Counted from the stretch's first letter, positions 23,843-35,765 are shown. The stretch: DNA of 64,000 nucleotides from Budorcas taxicolor (GCF_023091745.1 NC_068915.1:52014001-52078000), one strand, 5' to 3'. Notes: generated by a model not told the origin, from the sequence alone. Translations and numbers: made by a program.

Positions 23843-25155
23843 ATTCAGTTCAGTTCAGTTGCTCAATCATATCTGACTCTTTGCAATCCCATGGACTAGA
23901 GCACATAGGCTTCCCTATCCATCACCAAATTTTGAGCTTGCTCAAAATCATATCCATCAGTTGGGTGATGCAATCCTACCATCTCATCCTCTGTCATCCC
24001 CTTCTCCTACTGCCTTCGGTCTTTCCCAGTATCAGAGTCTTTTCCAATGAGTCAGTTCTTTATATCAGGTGGCAAAAATATTGGAGTTTCAACTTCAGCA
24101 TCAGACCTTCCAATGAATATTCAGGATTGATTTCCTTCAGGGTTGACTGGTTGGATCTCCTCGCAGTCCAAGGGAGTCTCAAGAGTCTTCTCCAACACCA
24201 TAGCTCAAAAGCATCAATTCTTCAACACTCAGCTTTCTTTATGGCCCAACTCTCACATCCATAACATGACTACTGGAAAAGAAAATAGCTTTGACTAGAT
24301 GGACCTTTGTCAGCAAAGTAATGTCTCTGCTTTTTAATATACTGTCTAGGTTGGTCATAGCTTTTTTTCCAAGGAGCAAGTGTCTTTTAATTTCATGGCT
24401 ATAGTCCATTTTCAGTGATTTTGGAACCCAAGAAAATAAAGTGTCTCACTGTTTCCATTATTTCCCCATCTAACTGCCATGAAGTGATGAGACTGGATGC
24501 CATGATCTTTGTTTTCTGAATCCTGAGTTTTAAGTCAGTTTTTTCACTCTCTTCTTTCACTTTCATCAAGGGCCTCATAGTTCTTTGCTTTCTACCATTA
24601 GGGTGGTGTCATCTGCGTATCTGAGGTTATTGATATTTCTCCCGGCAATCTTGATTCCAGCTTGTACTTCATACGGCATTTCGCATGATGTACTCTGTAT
24701 ATAAGTTAAATATACCATGTGACAATATACAGCTTTGACCTACTACTTTCCTGATTTGGAATCAGTCTGTTGTTCCATGTCTGGTTCTAACTGTTGCCTT
24801 CTTGACCTGCATACAGATTTCTCACGAAGCAGACCAGGTGGTCTGGTATTCCTATATTTTTAAGAATTGTCCACAGTTTTGTGATCCACACAGGCAAAGA
24901 CTTTGGCATAGTCAATAAAGCTGAAGTAGGTATTTTTCTGAAACTCTCTTGCTTTTTCTTAATCCAACAGATGTTGGCAATTTGATCTCTGGTTCCTCTG
25001 CCTTTACTGAATCTAGATTGAATATCTGGAAGCTCACAATTCACATACTGTTGAAGGCTGGCTTGGATAATTTTGAGCATTACTTTGCTAGTGTGAGATG
25101 AGTGCAATTGTGAAGTTATTTGAATATTCTTTGCCATTGCCTTTTTTGGGATGGC
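23843..25155 (-). mobile_element. BovB LINE, 5'-truncated, older copy
   Basis: Minus-strand 3' end at the ttcagttcagttcag run. It extends back through the RT (LRYADDTTLMVE-like codons near 24620, out of frame in places) to about 25155. An A-rich 45-base tract separates its 5' end from the next, oppositely oriented BovB. Confidence 0.9.
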
Positions 25156-26500
25156 AAAAAAAAAAAAAAGAAAAGAAAAAAGGCAACAGGCAAGAAGCAG
25201 AAACAGATAAGTTTGAAGTTTAGCCTTGGAGTACAAAATGAAGCAGGGTAAAGGCTAACAGAGTTTTACAAGGGAACATACTGGTCATAGCAAATACCTT
25301 CTTCCAACATGAGATGAATCCACACCTGGACATCACCAGATGGTCAATACCGAAATCAGATTGATTATATTCTTTGCATCCAAAGATGGAGAAGCTTTGT
25401 ACTATTGGCAAAAAGAAGACCTGGAGCTGACTGTGGCTGAGAACATGAACTCCTTATTGCCAAATTCAGCTTTAAATTGAAAAAAGTAGGAAAAACCACT
25501 AGACTATTCAGGTATGACCTAAATCAAATCCCTTACATTATACAGTGGAAGTGACAAATAGATTCAAGGATAAGTTCTGATAGAGAAAGTGCCTGAAGAA
25601 CTATGGATGGAGAACTATGGATGATATTGTACTGGAAGCAGTGAACAAGACCATCCTCAAGAAAAAGAAATGCAAAAAGGCAAAGTGATTGTCTAAGGAA
25701 GCCTTACGAATAGCTGAGAATAGAAGAGAAGCTAAAGGCAAAGGAGAAAAAGAAAGATATACCCATCTGAATGCAGAGTTCCAAAGAATAGCAAGGAGAG
25801 ATAAAACTTTCTTCAGTGATCAATGCAAAGAAATAGTTGAAAACAATAGAAAGGGAATGACTAGAGATCTCTTCAAGAAAATTAGAGATGCCAAGGGAAT
25901 ATTTCAAGCAAAGATGAGTCAGTAAAGGAGAGAAATGGTATAGACCTAACAGAAACAGAAGATATTAATAAGAGGCGGCAAGAATACACAGAAGAACTGG
26001 ACAAAAAAGATCTTCATGACCCAGATAATCATGATGGTGTGATCACTTGCCTACAGCCAGACATCCTGGAGGGTGAAGTCAAGCGGGCCTTAGGAGCATC
26101 ACTACAAACAAAGCTAGCTGAGTTGATGGATTTCCAGTTGAGCTATTTCAAATCCTAAAAGATGATGCTGTGAAAGCTACACTCAATATACCAGCAAATT
26201 TGGAAAACTCAGCAGTGGCCACAGGACTGGAAAAGGTCAGTTTTCATTCCAATCCCAAAGGAGGGAAATGTCAAAGAATGTCTACCACACAAGTGCACTC
26301 ATCTCACACACTAACAAAGTAATGCTCAAAATGCTCCGAGTCAGGCTTCAACAGTACGTGCACCAAGAACTTCCAGATGTTCAAGTCGATTTAGGAAAGG
26401 CAGAGGAAGCAAAGATCAAATTGCCAACATCCATTAGATGATAGAAAAAGCAAGAGAATTCCAGAAAAAATCTACTTCTGCCTTATTGATTATGCCAAAG

Positions 26501-27161
26501 TGTCAGGAAGCATTTAACAGGAGGCATCCTGTGTGCTGTTTTGGATCTGTCATGAATCCTCTGTCCTTTATTAATTCCTGAATATTCAGGAAATAAGCAG
26601 AGTAGCAAGCTACTCCTAGGGGCTTAAGAATGCATGTATTTCCTTTGTTAGTTTTTCCATATGGTGATAAATAACTATTTATGACCCTCTTCCATTTTAT
26701 GAACCATATGGAAATGTGATTATTTACAACCCTCTCTCTTTCATATGGATGACCTCATGTTTCCTTGATAACTTGTAAATTTTGATTTTATCTCTGTTGA
26801 AAATAGCTATCTTGTAAGACAGTATGAATACCCACACAATGTTGAATAAAACACCTTTGCTCCATCAGAGCTTGGGTCCCCGTGTCTTCTCTCTCTCTCT
26901 CTCAGGCTAATTCTCCAGAGCACAGAAGCCCGCTGTGTTTACTTTCCTGCTCAGGCTTCTAAGACCCTCTCGAGAAGGCACTCTGTGCCTTCACCCCATC
27001 AAGAGGGCTCCAGGTGCCTTCGTGAACAGCACAAGCCCCGTGTCAGGAGCTTTATAGTTTTTCTGCATAAACCAAGGAATATCAGCCTCTTTCTCTCTCC
27101 TTCACTTCCTTATCATTGATTCTGGACCGCCAGGTTCCGGTCCATTTAAAGGACCTCAACA
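26501..27161 (+). mobile_element. Solo LTR of a class II (ERVK-type) endogenous retrovirus
   Basis: The 661-base element starts TGTCAGGAAG and ends ACCTCAACA, and is flanked by a perfect 6-bp duplication CCAAAG (26495-26500 and 27162-27167). Six bases is the usual duplication for beta-like ERVs. The sequence resembles the bovine BTLTR1 family. A polyadenylation signal AATAAA is at 26845-26850, followed by R/U5 with a CT-repeat. No internal viral genes remain, which is the outcome of LTR-LTR recombination. It lies in the RT of a BovB and is younger than that copy. Confidence 0.9.
26845..26850 (+). terminator. LTR polyadenylation signal
   Basis: AATAAA in the solo LTR, positioned at the expected U3/R end. 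Function is inferred from LTR structure. Confidence 0.7.
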
Positions 27162-28510
27162 CCAAAGACTTTGACTGTGTGGATCACAACAAACTGTGGA
27201 AAATTTTTAGAGATGAAAATTCCAGACCACTTTACCTGCCTCTTGAGAAATCTCTATGCAGGTCAAGAAGCAACAGTTAAAACCGTACATGGAACAGACT
27301 GTAAATTGGGAAAGAAGTACATCAAGGCTGTATATTGTCACCCTGCTTGTTTAACTTATATGCAGAGTACATCATGAGAAACACTGGGCTGGATGAAGCA
27401 CAAGCTGGAATCAAGATTGCCAGGAGAAATATCAATAACCTCAGTCATGTAGATGGCACTACATTTATGGGAGAAAGTGAAGAACTGAAGAGTCTTTTGA
27501 TGAAAGTGAAAGAAGAGAGTGAAAAAGTTGGCTTAAAACTCAATATTCAAAAAACTAAGATCATGGAATCTGGCCACATCACTTCATGGCAAACATATGG
27601 GCAAGAAATGGGAACAGTGAGCTACTTTATTTTCTTGGGCTCCAAAATCACTGCAGATGGTCACTGCAGCCATTAAATTAAAAGATGCTTACTCCTTAGA
27701 AGAAAAGCTATGACCAACCTAGACAGCATGTTAAAAAGCAGAGACATTACTTTGCCAACAAAGGTCCAGCTAGTCAAAGCTGTGGTTTTTTCCAGTAGTC
27801 ATTCTTGTACATAAGAGTTGGATCTAAAGAAAGCTGAGTGTTGAAGAATTGATGCTTTTGAACTGTAATGTTGGAGAAGACTCTTGTGATTCCCCTGGAC
27901 TGCAAGAAGATCCAACCAGTCCATCTTAAAGGCAATCAGTCCTGAACATTCACCGGAAGGTCTGATGCTGAAGATGAAACTCCATTACTTTGGACACCTG
28001 TTGTGAATAACTGACTCATTGGAAAAGACCCTGATGCTGGGAATGATTGAAGGCAGGAGGAGAAGAGACAATGGAGGATGCGATTATTGGACAGCATCAC
28101 TGACTCAATGGACTTGAACTTGAGTAGTCTCCGGGTTTTGGTGATGTACAGGGAAGCTTGGCATGCTGCATTCCATGGGCTGGCAAAGAGTCAGACACGA
28201 CTGAGTGACTGAACTGAAGCTGAATCAATGTTTAATTGTTCAATTCATATGCTTCTTCCTCTAAAAATAACCAGTTTATAAACTATGGTGACTGGGGAGA
28301 GCAGAGGTTGATAATGGAGAAAGCCTTTTTAAGATCCTTTCCTCCTAAAATAAAAGGATAGTATTCTCAGACACACTGATTATATTTATATATAGATAAT
28401 ATTATGTGAGAGTAAATATAACCTGTTTTTATCCATCTAATTTAGTTATGCTTGCTCTCCATGACTAATCATAGGGGAACATATCTATTTCGAGGCTGAT
28501 TTATATGAAG

Positions 28511-28516
28511 TATATG

Positions 28517-28546
<30 letters not shown>
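28511..28546. repeat. (TA)n microsatellite
   Basis: An imperfect TATATG/TATATA tract of about 36 bases. Length is likely variable between individuals. Confidence 0.9.
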
Positions 28547-28547
<1 letters not shown>

Positions 28548-29490
28548 CCTTCTAAGTCATACATTAAGTGGGCTCCATTAGTGACCTGTCATGAGCTCAT
28601 GCCCATTAAACATGTATAAAATATTTCCTATGTTCTATGATCTGACAAGACCATTATAAGTTAATTTAGTATGCAATATATTTTTAAATACATACAACTT
28701 TTATTATTTTCAGAAATTAAAAGTCATTCATAAAAGCGGTTTATATAAAACAACTTTAATTAAGTAATTTGTTCATTCCCCTGTGACAGTCTTCACACAT
28801 GATTGAAGATGCAGGCTGAATAAGCATCACCATTTTTAATAATTGCAACATATTCTGTTAAATGCAAAGAAACACAGTTGTAATTAGGAAAGAAAAAATA
28901 ATAAAAGTCTCTACCACATAAGTGTTATTGAAATATTTTATTAAAATGAAGTGCATACTTAATGAGTGATGCTGAGTAGTCACATTTGATACTGTAAAAC
29001 CAGGGTCAACAAAAGAGCAAAATATTCATGGTAAGCATTGATTACTTCAGACTCCTGATAAAAGCTGCCCGATTTCAGAAGGCAGTCTTTATGGTCACAC
29101 AGACAAATTAAATGCATGTTGGAGAAAAACCTTTACAAAGACAACTTTTTTAGTAATACCTTTGAATATTAAGCACTTGTTATCAAAGGTTCTAAAGGGA
29201 ACATATTAGCCCCATAGAATCCAGACAATCTAAATATTAAATAATTAAGATAAAATCATTATACGGTTGAAGTAGATTAATGTATAGTAAAACAATTAAG
29301 TAGATAATGTAGACATCAGTACAAAAGCTCCTTCTAGTCTTCTACTTGTGGTTAGAGCCAGCAGTCTTTTATGTAACAATATTTTGGAAAGTGCCAAGAA
29401 GACTATTGAAGTTATATGATGTATTTTCCTCAACATTTTATCATTATTTTTCTATAGTTTTGTCAGGAGTTTTACCTTTTCTTCCTAGAG

Positions 29491-29583
29491 AAGCGAATGA
29501 CAACTTAGTCAAGTATTCGTGCCTAGAAAATCCCATTAGGAGTCACAAAGAGGTGGAAAAAACTGAGCTACTGAGCACACACA
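29491..29583 (+). mobile_element. Decayed BovA-type SINE remnant
   Basis: GAGAAGCGAATGACAACTTA, TTCGTGCCTAGAAAATCCCA and AGTCACAAAGAGGTGG follow the BovA order, with the middle deleted and a CACACA end. Confidence 0.6.
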
Positions 29584-30049
29584 TGCCTTTACTTTAAGTT
29601 TGGTATTCTAATGTATTTTAGCTAATATTTTAAAAACAATTATATATAAATTCCAGAAAAAATATATTGAATGTGAATGAGTTTGTCAGTTTGATGGAAG
29701 AGAATGGAAAAGAAACACAAAGGCACAAGGTCAATGCAAACTAAATTAACCAACTTGATGTTCCTTGTTGAGGCAAACTGGTTATTTGTGGCCTGCATTT
29801 TCAAATGTTAAATTTTCACTGCACTTAGCAGCTTTGTTTATAGAAAATCAATGATACACTATGTTCTCTGAAAAATACAACTTTTAGTAATGAAAATACT
29901 CTTTTAGTATAATAATATGTAGTCTTGCTGTAAGGCACAGGATTCAAAACTCCCTCTAGACAATGGAAGATTTTAGATGAATGAAATAATTGGAAAAAAT
30001 GATAGTATAGTGAAGTGATTTTTATGAATAGTAATGAAAACCATTGAGT

Positions 30050-30285
30050 AAGGCCTTCTACATATCACACATTGGGCAAAAGTTTATATATATATTATCT
30101 CTTTTAATTTTAATTGAAATTAATTTTAATAATTATTTAATTAACACATGACAGAAGAAGTTTTATCATCATTCTCTATATTTGGAGTCTGAGTCAAAAG
30201 GACCACATTGGTCAAAGTCATACAATTAGTAAATTAAAACATAGAGCTTTGTTCTTTGGCCTAATAACCTTAAGCATCAATGTTT
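30050..30285 (-). mobile_element. MIR SINE remnant
   Basis: Antisense MIR order is visible: an ATTATCTCTTTTAATTTT block, TATTTGGAGTCTGAGTCAAA, GGTCAAAGTCATACAATTAG and the decayed upstream core. Diverged and with an internal AT-rich insertion. Confidence 0.55.
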
Positions 30286-30476
30286 TCAAGCATCTTTTGA
30301 GCATAAACTTTCTTTCATGTTTCACCAGACCCAAATTGCTGTAGTTGCATGACCTAAGTTTCTTTATTAAATTAGTTCAGAAAATTAAGTATTGTAATAT
30401 CATGTGTCTATTCAATTTATATATATGACTGAACGACTAAGTACACACATATTTATATGGATATAGCTCAACATGT

Positions 30477-30646
30477 TATTGTTGTTTTTAGTCACTAATT
30501 CATCTGACTTGTTTTGAGACCCCATGGGCTATAGATGTCTCCTCTGTCCATGAGATTTCCCAGGCAAGAGTACTAGAGTAGACTGCCATTCCCTTGTCTG
30601 GGGAATCTTCCTAACCCAGGGATCGGACCCACGTCTCCTCAACTGG
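30477..30646 (-). mobile_element. Bov-tA-type SINE, head truncated
   Basis: Minus strand: GTGGGTCCGATCCCTGGGTT, body ACTCTAGTACTCTTGCCTGG and tail GACTAAAAACAACAA. The tRNA head ends at the junction with the following BovB. Confidence 0.85.
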
Positions 30647-31484
30647 CACAAAGAAACACAAGCTGGAATCAAGATTGCCGGGAGAAATATCAATAACCTC
30701 AGATATGCAGATGACACCACCCTTGTGCCAGAAAGTGAAGAGGAACTAAAAAATCTCTTGATGATAGTGAAAGAGTAGAGTGAAAAAGTTGGCTTAAAGC
30801 TCAACATTCAAAAAACAAAATCATGGCATCCAGTCCCATCACATGATGGGAAATAGATGGGGAAACAGTGGAAACAGTGTCAGACTTTATTTTTGGGGGC
30901 TCCAAAATCACTGCAGATGGTGACTGCAGCCATGAAATTAAAAGACACTTACTCCTTGGAAGAAAAGTTATGACCAACTGAGATAGCATATTCAAAAGCA
31001 GAGACATTACTTTGCCAACTAAGGTCCATCTAGTCAAAGCTATGGTTTTTCCAGTGGTCATGTATGGATGTGAGAGTTGGACTGTGAAGAAGGCTGAGCA
31101 CTGAAGAATTGATGCTTTTGAACTGTGGTGTTAGAGTAGACTCTTGAGAGCTGCTTGGACTGCAAGGAGATTCAACCAGTCCATTCTGAAGGAGATCAAC
31201 CCTGGGATTTCTTTGGAAGGACTGATGCTAAAGCTGAAACTCCAGTACTTTGGCCACCTCATGAGAAGATTTGACTCATTGGAAAAGACTCTGATGCTGG
31301 GAGGGATTGAGGGCAGGAGGAGAAGGGGACGACCGAGGATGAGATGGCTGGATGGCATCACTGACTCGATGGATGTTGAGTCTGAGTGAACTCCAGGAGT
31401 TGGTGATGGACAGGGAGGCCTGGCGTGCTGCGATTTATGGGGTCGCAAAGAGTTGGACATGACTTAGCAACTGAACTGAACTCA
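30647..31484 (+). mobile_element. BovB LINE, 3' fragment
   Basis: Joins the SINE at AAGAAACACAAGCTGGAATC. It keeps RT sequence with TCAGATATGCAGATGACACC (YADDTT) and has a TAG at 30776-30778 in place of a Glu codon. It runs to GAACTGAACTCAACG. The frame at 31144-31389 holds the C-terminal block. Confidence 0.92.
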
Positions 31485-32394
31485 ACGTATCATACCCCAT
31501 AATCTGAATCTCATTTTGATAATAATATGTGCTGTCATGAAGGAAAGAGAAACTTAAATGACATCTTTCAAGCATAATAGGAAATGTAAATACCAGATCC
31601 ATTACATCATATCAGATACTGAAGTTATGAAAAATTATCTAAGACAGTGTATATTTCCATCAATTAAGTTACTTCACATGCAATGTTGACACAGGACAAG
31701 TGAGGAAAAAAGGTGACTGGTTCTAGTCACATAGTTGATATAATTATGTGTATTAACATAAAGTTATTAATAGAATAAATGAACAATTGTGTGTTTCCAT
31801 TCACCATAATATTGCATATTCATAAGTCTCTTCAAATCTGATTTTCTCCCTACTAATTATTTTTCTTTCTCCCCTAAACTTCGGACATCATTTCCCATAT
31901 ACCATAATTGACATGATCTATTCTCATATCTCCACTGTTTGATTTAAAATTAGAATGTGTGTGTGTATAGCATGTTTGAAATTCCTTTTCTCCATTTTGT
32001 CATTTAAGCTTCACTCTTCCATTAAGCTACAATTTAAATCCATTTTTTTAAGACTGTGCAGTAGTAATCATTTGAATGCTTGCATAATACGGCAATAATA
32101 ATTTTTTAGTGTATGGCTTGGCTTTAAAATTATTTTTGAAGTGACTAAAATATTCCAGACATTTTATGGATCATGGAAGCTACCAAGATGAAAATGACAA
32201 ATATAGTCCCTGAAGTATAGATATAGCTGGGCCAATAATCAAGAATATAAATATTTTAAGTGAATGCTAACTGCTTTTGAGAAGATAGAATATTGAGACA
32301 AATATTATTTGGAGACAGAACGTTAAATTGGCTAGCATCCTTAAGATTGGGTCATAGAGAAATCCTCTTTTAAAGGCATGATTAGTTTTAGACT
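31485..32394. other. Spacer with no recognised feature
   Basis: Unique sequence; a short GTGTGTGTGTATAG run at 31957. No gene seen. Confidence 0.5.
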
Positions 32395-33320
32395 CCACAC
32401 AATAGCTACTGGAACTCAATAAATAAATTCCTCAAGGTAGCAGGATAGAAGATTAAACCACAGAAATCAATTGCATTTCTTTATACTACCAATGAAATAT
32501 CAGATATAAAAAGAAAAAAAAATTAAATTTACATTAAAAAAATAGAATACTAAGGAGGGACTTCCCTGGTTATCCGATGGTTAAGAATCTACCTTCCAAT
32601 GCAGGGGCCATGGGTTTGATCCCTTGTTGGAAAACTAAGATCCCAGATGTCATGGACTAGGCAATTAACCCCACATGTGGCAACCACTGGGCTTTCTCAC
32701 TACAACAAAGATCCTGTGTGCCACAGGTAAAACCAAATGCAGGCATATATATAGAGAGAGAGAGAAAGAAAGAATAGGCAAGTAATAGATTGGGAGAAAT
32801 GTTTATAACATACATGTGGATCCAAAATTTTTAAGTTTAAACAAAAGAACTCTGATGTTAAAGATACAAACCAGAAAATGAACAACAATTACAATTTCAT
32901 GAAGAAAGATTTTATGGAGGAAAATGGCAAATAAGTAAACTAGCATATGAAAAAATATTCAATATCTTTAATGAAATATAATTAAATCCATAATGAGACA
33001 GAGCATCACATCCAACTGAACGATGGTAAGGAATGTAACAACCAGAACTCTACATTGCTTGAGGGAGTGTAAAACAATCATTTTAGCAAACAATATGGTA
33101 ACATTATACAGTTAAAAATATACCTTTTCTATAACCCAACATTTTTACCACTATGCATATATCCAGGAGAAATAAAATCAAATTCCAATATAAAGAATTT
33201 TATGATAATATTTCTGGAAACTCTATTCATAATCAAACATAAAGCAGAAGACAACCTAAATGTCTCTTTTCTGGTATAAATGTAAATATTCATACAATGT
33301 ACTACAAATATGGACTTAAA
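32395..33320 (+). mobile_element. Old mammalian L1 fragment with a SINE inside
   Basis: 32395-32550 matches L1 ORF2 RT sequence in degraded form (TAGCAGGATAGAAGATTAAA; ATCAATTGCATTTCTTTATA). After a CHR-1 SINE, 32785-33320 matches the ORF2 C-terminal end and 3' UTR (GGAGAAATGTTTATAACAT; ATAATGAGACAGAGCATCAC; GACAACCTAAATGTCTC). About 1 kb of expected L1 sequence between the pieces is missing, so either an internal deletion happened or these are two L1 fragments. Confidence 0.7.
32554..32742 (+). mobile_element. CHR-1-type tRNA-Glu SINE
   Basis: Differs from Bov-tA: head GGACTTCCCTGGTTATCCGA, B-box-like GGGTTTGATCCCTTGTTGG, then AACTAAGATCCCAGATGTCA and CCACATGTGGCAACC. It is followed by a GA-rich simple tail (32753-32775). 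Confidence 0.75.
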
Positions 33321-33350
33321 AAGGACAAATTACTGGTTCATATAACATTA

Positions 33351-33815
33351 TAATATACAGCCTTATCATACTCCTTTCTTTTATATTTCAGAAATATCAA
33401 ATGATAAAATATGAACTCTTCTGCTATTGTGAAATTTAATGCTATGGGATTTATAATGTTATGTGTGCATTGCTCAGTCATGTCCAACTCTAATATACAG
33501 GTTACCTAGTGGCTCAGATAGTAAAGAATCTGCCTTCAATGCTGGAGACCTGGGTTTGATCCCTGGGTCAGAAGATCCCCTGGAGAAAGAAATGGCAACC
33601 CACTCCAGTATTCTTGCCTGGAGAATTCCATTAATAGAGGAGCAAGGCAGGCTACAGACCATGGATTTGCAATAAGTTGGACATGACTGAGTGACTAACA
33701 CACACACAACATTATAAATCTGCAGCATTAAAATTCACAATAGCAGAGGACTTCATAGTTTATCATTCCATATTTCTGAAATTTAAAAGAAAGTAGTATG
33801 ACAGGCTGCATATTG
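33351..33815. repeat. Inverted duplication flanking a SINE (two ~140-bp arms)
   Basis: The left arm (33351-33489) is the reverse complement, with scattered mismatches, of the right arm (33674-33815). The right arm contains the SINE tail, ~90 bases of unique flank and the first ~20 bases of the next BovB. The left arm has the same three parts in inverted order. A 10-base direct repeat TAATATACAG bounds the left arm (33351-33360 and 33491-33500). The loop is the rest of the Bov-tA SINE. Confidence 0.85.
33501..33706 (+). mobile_element. Bov-tA-type SINE
   Basis: Head GGTTACCTAGTGGCTCAGAT (the first base lies before the start), GGGTTTGATCCCTGGGTCAG, body ACTCCAGTATTCTTGCCTGG and tail GTTGGACATGACTGAGTGAC ending in CACACACA. 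Confidence 0.9.
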
Positions 33816-34684
33816 TCATCTTGCTTACTTAACGTATATGCAGATTACATTATGTGAAATGCTGGGCTGGATGAATCGCAAGCTGGAATCAAGACTGCTG
33901 GGAGAAATATCATAATCTCTGATATGCACATGATATCACTTTAATGGCAGAAGAACTAAAGAGCCTCTTGATGAAGGTGAAAGAGGAGAGTGAAAAAGCT
34001 GGCTTAAAACTCAACATTAAGAAACTAAGATAATGATATCCAGTCCCATCTCTTCTTGGCAAATAGATGGGGAAAAAGTGGAAACAATGACAGATTTTAT
34101 TTTCTTGGGCTCCAAAATCACTGCAGACAGTGACTGCAGCCATGAAATTAAAAGAAGCTTACTTTTTAGAAGGAAAGCTATGGCAAAACTAGATAACATC
34201 TTAAAAATCAGAGACATCATTTTGCTTACAAAGGTCCATATTGTCAAAGCTATGGTTTGTTCAATAGTCATGTACAGATGTGAGATATGGACCATAAAGA
34301 AAGCTGAGTGTTGAAGAACTGATGCTTCTGAACTGTGGTGCTGGAGAAGACTCTTGAGAGTCCCTTAGACAGAAAGGTGATCAAATCAATCAGTCCTAAA
34401 GAAAATCAACCCTGAATATTCATTGGAAGGACTGATGTTGAAGTTGAAGCTCCAGTACTTGGTTACCTGATGCAAAGAATCAACTCTTTGGAAAAGACAC
34501 TGATAGTGGGAAAGATTGAAGGCCAAAGGAAAAGAGGCAGCAGAGGATGACATGGTTAAAGAGCATCACTGAATCAATGGACATGAATTTGAGCAAATTT
34601 AGGTAGATAGTGAAGGACTGAGAAGCCTAGCCTGCTATGCTCCACAGGATCACAAAGAGTTGGACACAACTTAGCAACTGAACA
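33795..34684 (+). mobile_element. BovB LINE, 3' fragment, older copy
   Basis: Starts near GTAGTATGACAGGCTGCATA and runs through decayed RT (YADD region near 33925 reads CTGATATGCACATGATATCA) to TTAGCAACTGAACAAC. The frame at 34033-34314 is a piece of the C-terminal RT (LGSKITADSDCSHEIK). Confidence 0.9.
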
Positions 34685-35565
34685 ACATATCTATTTTATG
34701 GTGAAAGAAAGCAGAAGAGAATTTTCTACCAATCATTTAGTCAAAATGAAGACATTATTGATTGGAAAGTGAGATAAAGGGAGTTATGTCTATATTTCAA
34801 TAAAAGCACACTCTACATGGATGTATCCATTTACCAAAGCATATAGTACTTATATTTAATATCTATTCATTTTAAAGTATGCAACATATACCTCAACAAA
34901 GCAAAGCATTGGGAAGATATTTCAATAAGGACATTCTAAGAAAAGTGCTCCAGAAAGATCAATTAAGATGAAAACACAGCCCCTTACTGTGTTTCTGTGC
35001 ATTTCATCAAGTCCAAAACTTGATATTTTGTACATTACATTCCATCTATACTTTCCTCCACAGTGATATTTCTCAGGCAACATTCCCATCTCTCTTCTGA
35101 TCCATTCTCCCCCCTCCACCCTTTTTAACTGAATGCTTATCCTCAGCATGAAGCATGCTTCAATTTCTAAGAAAAATCTACCTCCCCCAACTTCATATCA
35201 TTCTTGTTTTCTCATTTCCCACACTGAAATCTCAAGTCTCCCTATAAATCCAATCCCCTTATAGGACTGAAAATGAGAATACTGTATTCTTCATTGATAA
35301 CAATGAAATCTTTGAATTATCCTAAATTCATTTTCTCATACTGTATGTCAATTTCTTCAGCAAATCTTGTCGACTCAACCCTGGAAATACTTCCAGTTTT
35401 TATCAGCAATTTACTGCTCTCATCCACCACAAACACTAGGCCCAAAGGCAATGTTATCTAGATCGTTGGTTATTCTCACGGCCTAAGTGATTTCCCGGCT
35501 TCCAGTCATCAACTTTTCTGTCTGTTGACAGCTCCAGCACCATAGCCAGGATAATCTCCTTACCA
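34685..35565. other. Spacer, possibly with an ancient LINE remnant
   Basis: No gene. The part at 35340-35560 (TTCTTCAGCAAATCTTGTCG; CAGCACCATAGCCAGGATAA) resembles an old L2-like LINE region. I could not confirm this by eye. Confidence 0.4.
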
Positions 35566-35765
35566 TGCATGTGTGCCCAGTCACTTCAGTTGTGTCCAGC
35601 TTTTTGCAACCCCATGGACTGTAGCCCACCAGGCTCCTCAGTCCATGACATTCTCCAGGAAAGTATGCTGGACTGGGTTGCCATTTCTTTCTTTACAGGA
35701 TCTTCCTGAACCAGGGATGGAACTCACGTCACTGATTCTTCACTGGTGGAGCCATCAGGAAAGCC
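35566..35765 (-). mobile_element. Bov-tA-type SINE with target duplication
   Basis: Minus strand: GGGCTTTCCTGATGGCTCCA head and the tail GTTGCAAAAAGCTGGACACA. The sequence ATCTCCTTACC occurs on both sides (ending at 35564 with one base less, and at 35768), marking the duplicated target. Confidence 0.87.

Larger units (their letters stand above)
25204..28224 (+). mobile_element. BovB LINE, interrupted by a solo LTR
   Basis: This copy begins in the endonuclease (GCCTTGGAGTACAAAATGAA), passes the linker (REAKGKGEKERYTHLNAEF, 25689-25925) and the start of RT. It is cut at 26500 by an LTR and resumes at 27168 with the next RT codons (TTTGACTGTGTGGATCACAA). It ends with CTGAACTGAAGCTGAA. The RT YADD position reads SHVDGTTF, so the catalytic Asp pair is lost, and there are several frameshifts. 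Confidence 0.92.
28225..30049. other. 1.8-kb mostly unique stretch
   Basis: No gene. It contains the TA microsatellite and a decayed SINE listed separately. The part at 28560-29300 is free of recognisable repeats. Confidence 0.5.

Noticed and set aside
23843..28224. 5' inversion by twin priming of a single BovB
   Set aside because: Both oppositely oriented pieces contain the BovB 3' end and the same RT region, so they are two copies, not one element with an inverted 5' part.
32554..32742. tRNA gene
   Set aside because: The tRNA-like heads of this and the Bov-tA elements have box A/B-like sequences but no intact cloverleaf, and are fused to SINE bodies.
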